A DNA stretch of 52,582 nucleotides, from contig JAMFSE010000064.1 of assembly GCA_026225115.1 (NCBI GenBank), positions 1-52,582 on the forward strand, written 5' to 3'. The DNA comes from Rhodovastum atsumiense. GTDB taxonomy: Bacteria > Pseudomonadota > Alphaproteobacteria > Acetobacterales > Acetobacteraceae. The position numbers were made by a program, and so were the translations under genes. This document shows, in pieces, positions 50,710-52,582 of this stretch. Every line of letters begins with the position of its first letter. Position 1 is the stretch's first letter. Below the pieces are notes generated by a model. It was not told the DNA's origin. It saw only the letters and a list, made by a program, of their open reading frames with translations, and ran no database searches.

Positions 50710-51429
50710 TCAATGGCCGCCCTCGAGATAAGCGGCGCGAATTTCCGGGCGGGCGAGTAATTCCGCGCCAGTTCCGGCCATGGTGATGGCGCCGTTGACC
50801 AGAACATAGCCACGGTGGGCGAGGCGCAGCGCCTGGTTGGCATTTTGTTCGACCAGCAGGACGGTGAGGCCGGTCTCCTTGTTGAGCTGGCGGATGGCGC
50901 CGAAAATCTGTTTGATGACCAGCGGGGCGAGGCCCAGCGAGGGTTCGTCCAGCAACAATAGTTTCGGCTTGGACATCAGCGCGCGGGCGATGGCGAGCAT
51001 TTGCTGCTCGCCGCCGGACAGCGTGCCGCCGCGCTGGCCGAAGCGTTCTTTCAGCCGCGGGAAGAGGTCGAACATTAGGCCGAGCTGCTTGTCGTAATCG
51101 GCGAATTTTACGACCTGAGAACCCATGAGTAGATTTTCCTCGACACTCATGCGGGCGAAGATGCGGCGGCCTTCCGGCGATTGGGCGATGGCACGCCTGG
51201 CGATCTCATGCATCGGCAGTTTGGTGATGTTCTCGCCGCGGTAGACGATGCTGCCGGAGCGGGCCTGCGGACTGCCGCAGATGGTCATCATCAAGGTGGA
51301 TTTGCCGGCGCCGTTGGCGCCGATGAGGGTGACGATTTCGCCTTCGTTTACCTCCATGCTGACATCGCGGAGCGCCTGGATGGGACCGTAGAAGGTGTCG
51401 ACGTTTTTTAAGGTAAGCACGGCGCTCAT
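50710..51429 (-). CDS. livF: Branched-chain amino acid ABC transporter, ATPase LivF
   Basis: A 239-residue ATPase. Walker A is GANGAGKSTLM near 38-48, the signature TLSGGEQQMLAIARAL and Walker B KLLLLDEPSLGLAP follow, and LLVEQNANQALRLAHRGYVL holds the switch His. Coded after livG with a four-base overlap (ATGA). It works with LivG on the LivHM permease. Confidence 0.95.
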   Translation of the reverse strand: MSAVLTLKNVDTFYGPIQALRDVSMEVNEGEIVTLIGANGAGKSTLMMTICGSPQARSGSIVYRGENITKLPMHEIARRAIAQSPEGRRIFARMSVEENLLMGSQVVKFADYDKQLGLMFDLFPRLKERFGQRGGTLSGGEQQMLAIARALMSKPKLLLLDEPSLGLAPLVIKQIFGAIRQLNKETGLTVLLVEQNANQALRLAHRGYVLVNGAITMAGTGAELLARPEIRAAYLEGGH

Positions 51430-52295
51430 GCGTGATTCTCTTCGCCGATCTCGGCGCGGGTCTCGTGCAAGGTCTCAGCAATTGGGGCGTCGGGGTCGTC
51501 TTCGTCGCCTTCGCCGAGATAGGCGGAGATGACCGCGGGGTCGTTGCGGATCTCCAACGGCGTGCCGTCGGCGATTTTTTTGCCGTGGTCTAGGACGATG
51601 ATGTGGTCGGAGATTTTCATGACCACGCCCATGTCGTGCTCGATCAGCAGGAGCGAGCAGCCTTCGGCGCGGATTTTCAGGAGCAGGTCGTTCAGCGCCG
51701 CACTTTCGCGCGGGTTGAGGCCGGCGGCGGGCTCGTCGAGGCAGAGCAGGACCGGGTTGGTGCACATGGCGCGGGCGATTTCCAGCCGGCGCTGGGCGCC
51801 GTAGGGCAGCGAGCCGGCGGGCTCATCGGCGCGGGCGAGGAGGTCGGTGGCGACGAGCCAGTGCTTGGCGCGCTCGATGGCGGCTTTCTCGGCGGCGCGG
51901 TAGCGGCCGAGGCCGAGGATGGCGAGCACGCCGAAGCCGGTGGCGGCTTGCAGTTCATTGTGCTGGGCGACCAGCAGGTTTTCCAGCACGGTCATGCCGC
52001 TGAACATGCGGATGTTCTGGAAGGTGCGGGCGACGCGGCCCTTACGGGCGATGGAATGGCCGGGGAGTTTGTTCAGCAGCATCGAGGCGCCGGGTTGGTG
52101 GTGGATGCTGACGCTGCCGGAGCTTGGTTTGTAGAAGCCGGTGATGCAGTTGAAGACGGTGGTTTTGCCGGCGCCGTTGGGGTCGATGACGGCGGTGATG
52201 TCGCCGGATTTGGCCTCGAAGCTGAGCGCGTTGACGGCGGTGAGGCCGCCGAAGCGCATGGTGAGCTGGCTGACGGTAAGGAGGGTTTGTTTCAT
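51426..52295 (-). CDS. livG: Branched-chain amino acid ABC transporter, ATPase LivG (altered Walker A)
   Basis: A 289-residue ATPase. The family has LIGPNGAGKTT; here residues 37-46 read IDPNGAGKTT, so the first Gly of Walker A is Asp. The rest is normal: RTFQNIRMFSGMTVLENLLV, LPYGAQRRLEIARAM (signature), LLCLDEPAAGLNPRESA. About 30 residues longer at the C-terminus than common LivG. The ATG at 52295 follows AAGGAGGGTTTGTTTC-like sequence read on its strand. B6 and A8 separate it from livM. Confidence 0.93.
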   Translation of the reverse strand: MKQTLLTVSQLTMRFGGLTAVNALSFEAKSGDITAVIDPNGAGKTTVFNCITGFYKPSSGSVSIHHQPGASMLLNKLPGHSIARKGRVARTFQNIRMFSGMTVLENLLVAQHNELQAATGFGVLAILGLGRYRAAEKAAIERAKHWLVATDLLARADEPAGSLPYGAQRRLEIARAMCTNPVLLCLDEPAAGLNPRESAALNDLLLKIRAEGCSLLLIEHDMGVVMKISDHIIVLDHGKKIADGTPLEIRNDPAVISAYLGEGDEDDPDAPIAETLHETRAEIGEENHA

Positions 52296-52315
52296 AGGCA
52301 AGCGGCTCGCCAGGA

Positions 52316-52348
52316 AGATGGATTGCCACGCTTCGCTCGCAATGACGG
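52316..52348. repeat. Family B repeat (B6)
   Basis: AAGATGGATTGCCACG...CTCGCAATGACGGG, in the livG-livM gap, next to an A arm. Confidence 0.85.
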
Positions 52349-52371
52349 GCGTAGGAGATGCCAACGCCCAA

Positions 52372-52430
52372 GGCCCAGAGTAACAAAGTTTTTTTGCTTC
52401 TTTTTGTTCACAAAAAGAAGTTTCTTCCTT
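52372..52430. repeat. Family A repeat, single arm (A8)
   Basis: GCCCAGAGTAACAAAG, GCTTCTTTTTGTTC and ACAAAAAGAAGTTTCTTCC. The outer end lies nine bases from the livM stop codon (52439-52441). Confidence 0.85.
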
Positions 52431-52438
52431 GCTGGCAT

Positions 52439-52582
52439 TTATCCGTGACCTTCCGATATCATTTCGGCGCCTATTATTTTTGCCTTGCCGAGCGAGACGG
52501 AGGGTTTGCGGGTGGAGATGAAGCCGCGGGGGCGGAGCACCATGATGGTGACCAGAGCGATGCCGAAGATCAGCATGCGGTA
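52439..52582 (-). CDS. livM: Branched-chain amino acid ABC transporter permease (3' end)
   Basis: The last 47 residues of a permease, read from the right edge: YRMLIFGIALVTIMVLRPRG, then FISTRKPSVSLGKAKIIGAE and a final short tail. The IFGIALVTIMVLRPRGF end matches the last helix of LivM-type permeases (usual form LLIF..MIFRPRGL). It is the gene before livG on the same strand; LivH is expected farther right. Assignment as LivM rather than LivH is from operon order and is likely. Confidence 0.75.
   Translation of the reverse strand, partial: YRMLIFGIALVTIMVLRPRGFISTRKPSVSLGKAKIIGAEMISEGHG

Overview
The window is chromosomal DNA from a GC-rich alphaproteobacterium, most likely of the acetic-acid-bacterium/acidophile group (Acetobacteraceae, for example relatives of Acidiphilium or Acidocella). 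This rests on the order ffs-dnaX-ybaB/ebfC-recR, an alphaproteobacterial UPF0262 protein, a zinc-less rpmJ and the style of the housekeeping genes. The genus is inference. I see no rRNA, tRNA, CRISPR array, transposase or prophage gene.

Layout. 1-3.5 kb: the 5' part of mtnA (runs off the left edge), UPF0262 and DUF983 genes, a 640-base stretch without a convincing gene, and a lysine-rich histone-H1-like gene. 3.5-7.7 kb: nudC, SRP RNA, dnaX, ybaB and recR. 7.7-13.8 kb: an FAD amine-oxidase-like gene with a small membrane protein, a glycosyltransferase, rpmJ, a UbiH-type hydroxylase and an ammonium transporter with a good sigma-54 promoter. 13.8-22.4 kb: two envelope proteins, ftsK, a Bcr/CflA exporter with a class I amidotransferase hydrolase, a diguanylate cyclase and an SDR. 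22.4-33.2 kb: an SSS symporter with DUF3311, an NRDE protein, purB, then a tightly coupled TerC-like/mlaE/mlaF/mlaD/lipoprotein operon for phospholipid transport, an SDR, yicC and gmk. 33.3-38.1 kb: a metallophosphoesterase, an ECF sigma factor with its zinc anti-sigma factor, a cytochrome c, small exported proteins and a truncated SDR. 38.1-44.7 kb: xerC, transaldolase, priA, a gutted methyltransferase pseudogene, an SGNH hydrolase, uppP and an AlkA-type glycosylase. 44.7-52.6 kb: a FecR/DUF6600 protein with a His/Pro-rich tail, a Gly-rich lipoprotein, a YciE-like ferritin fold protein, a PLP decarboxylase, and a branched-chain amino acid ABC operon (livM partial, livG, livF, livK).

The most unusual property is not a gene. 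Three families of short palindromic repeats are scattered through the intergenic spaces. Family A is a long A/T-rich nested hairpin, often in inverted pairs. Family B has the ends ATGGATTGC and GCAATGACG. Family C is a GGTGGGGTAGC-type palindrome. They are frequently combined, with C inside the core of an A pair and B just outside an A arm, and the A arms lie within a few bases of stop codons in a fixed orientation. They look like a mosaic 3'-end or MITE-like repeat system. Other items worth a second look are a perfect 40-bp palindrome at 35674-35713, tandem small palindromes before ffs/nudC, a Gly-to-Asp change in the Walker A motif of LivG, a GGDEL diguanylate cyclase, and two gene remnants.
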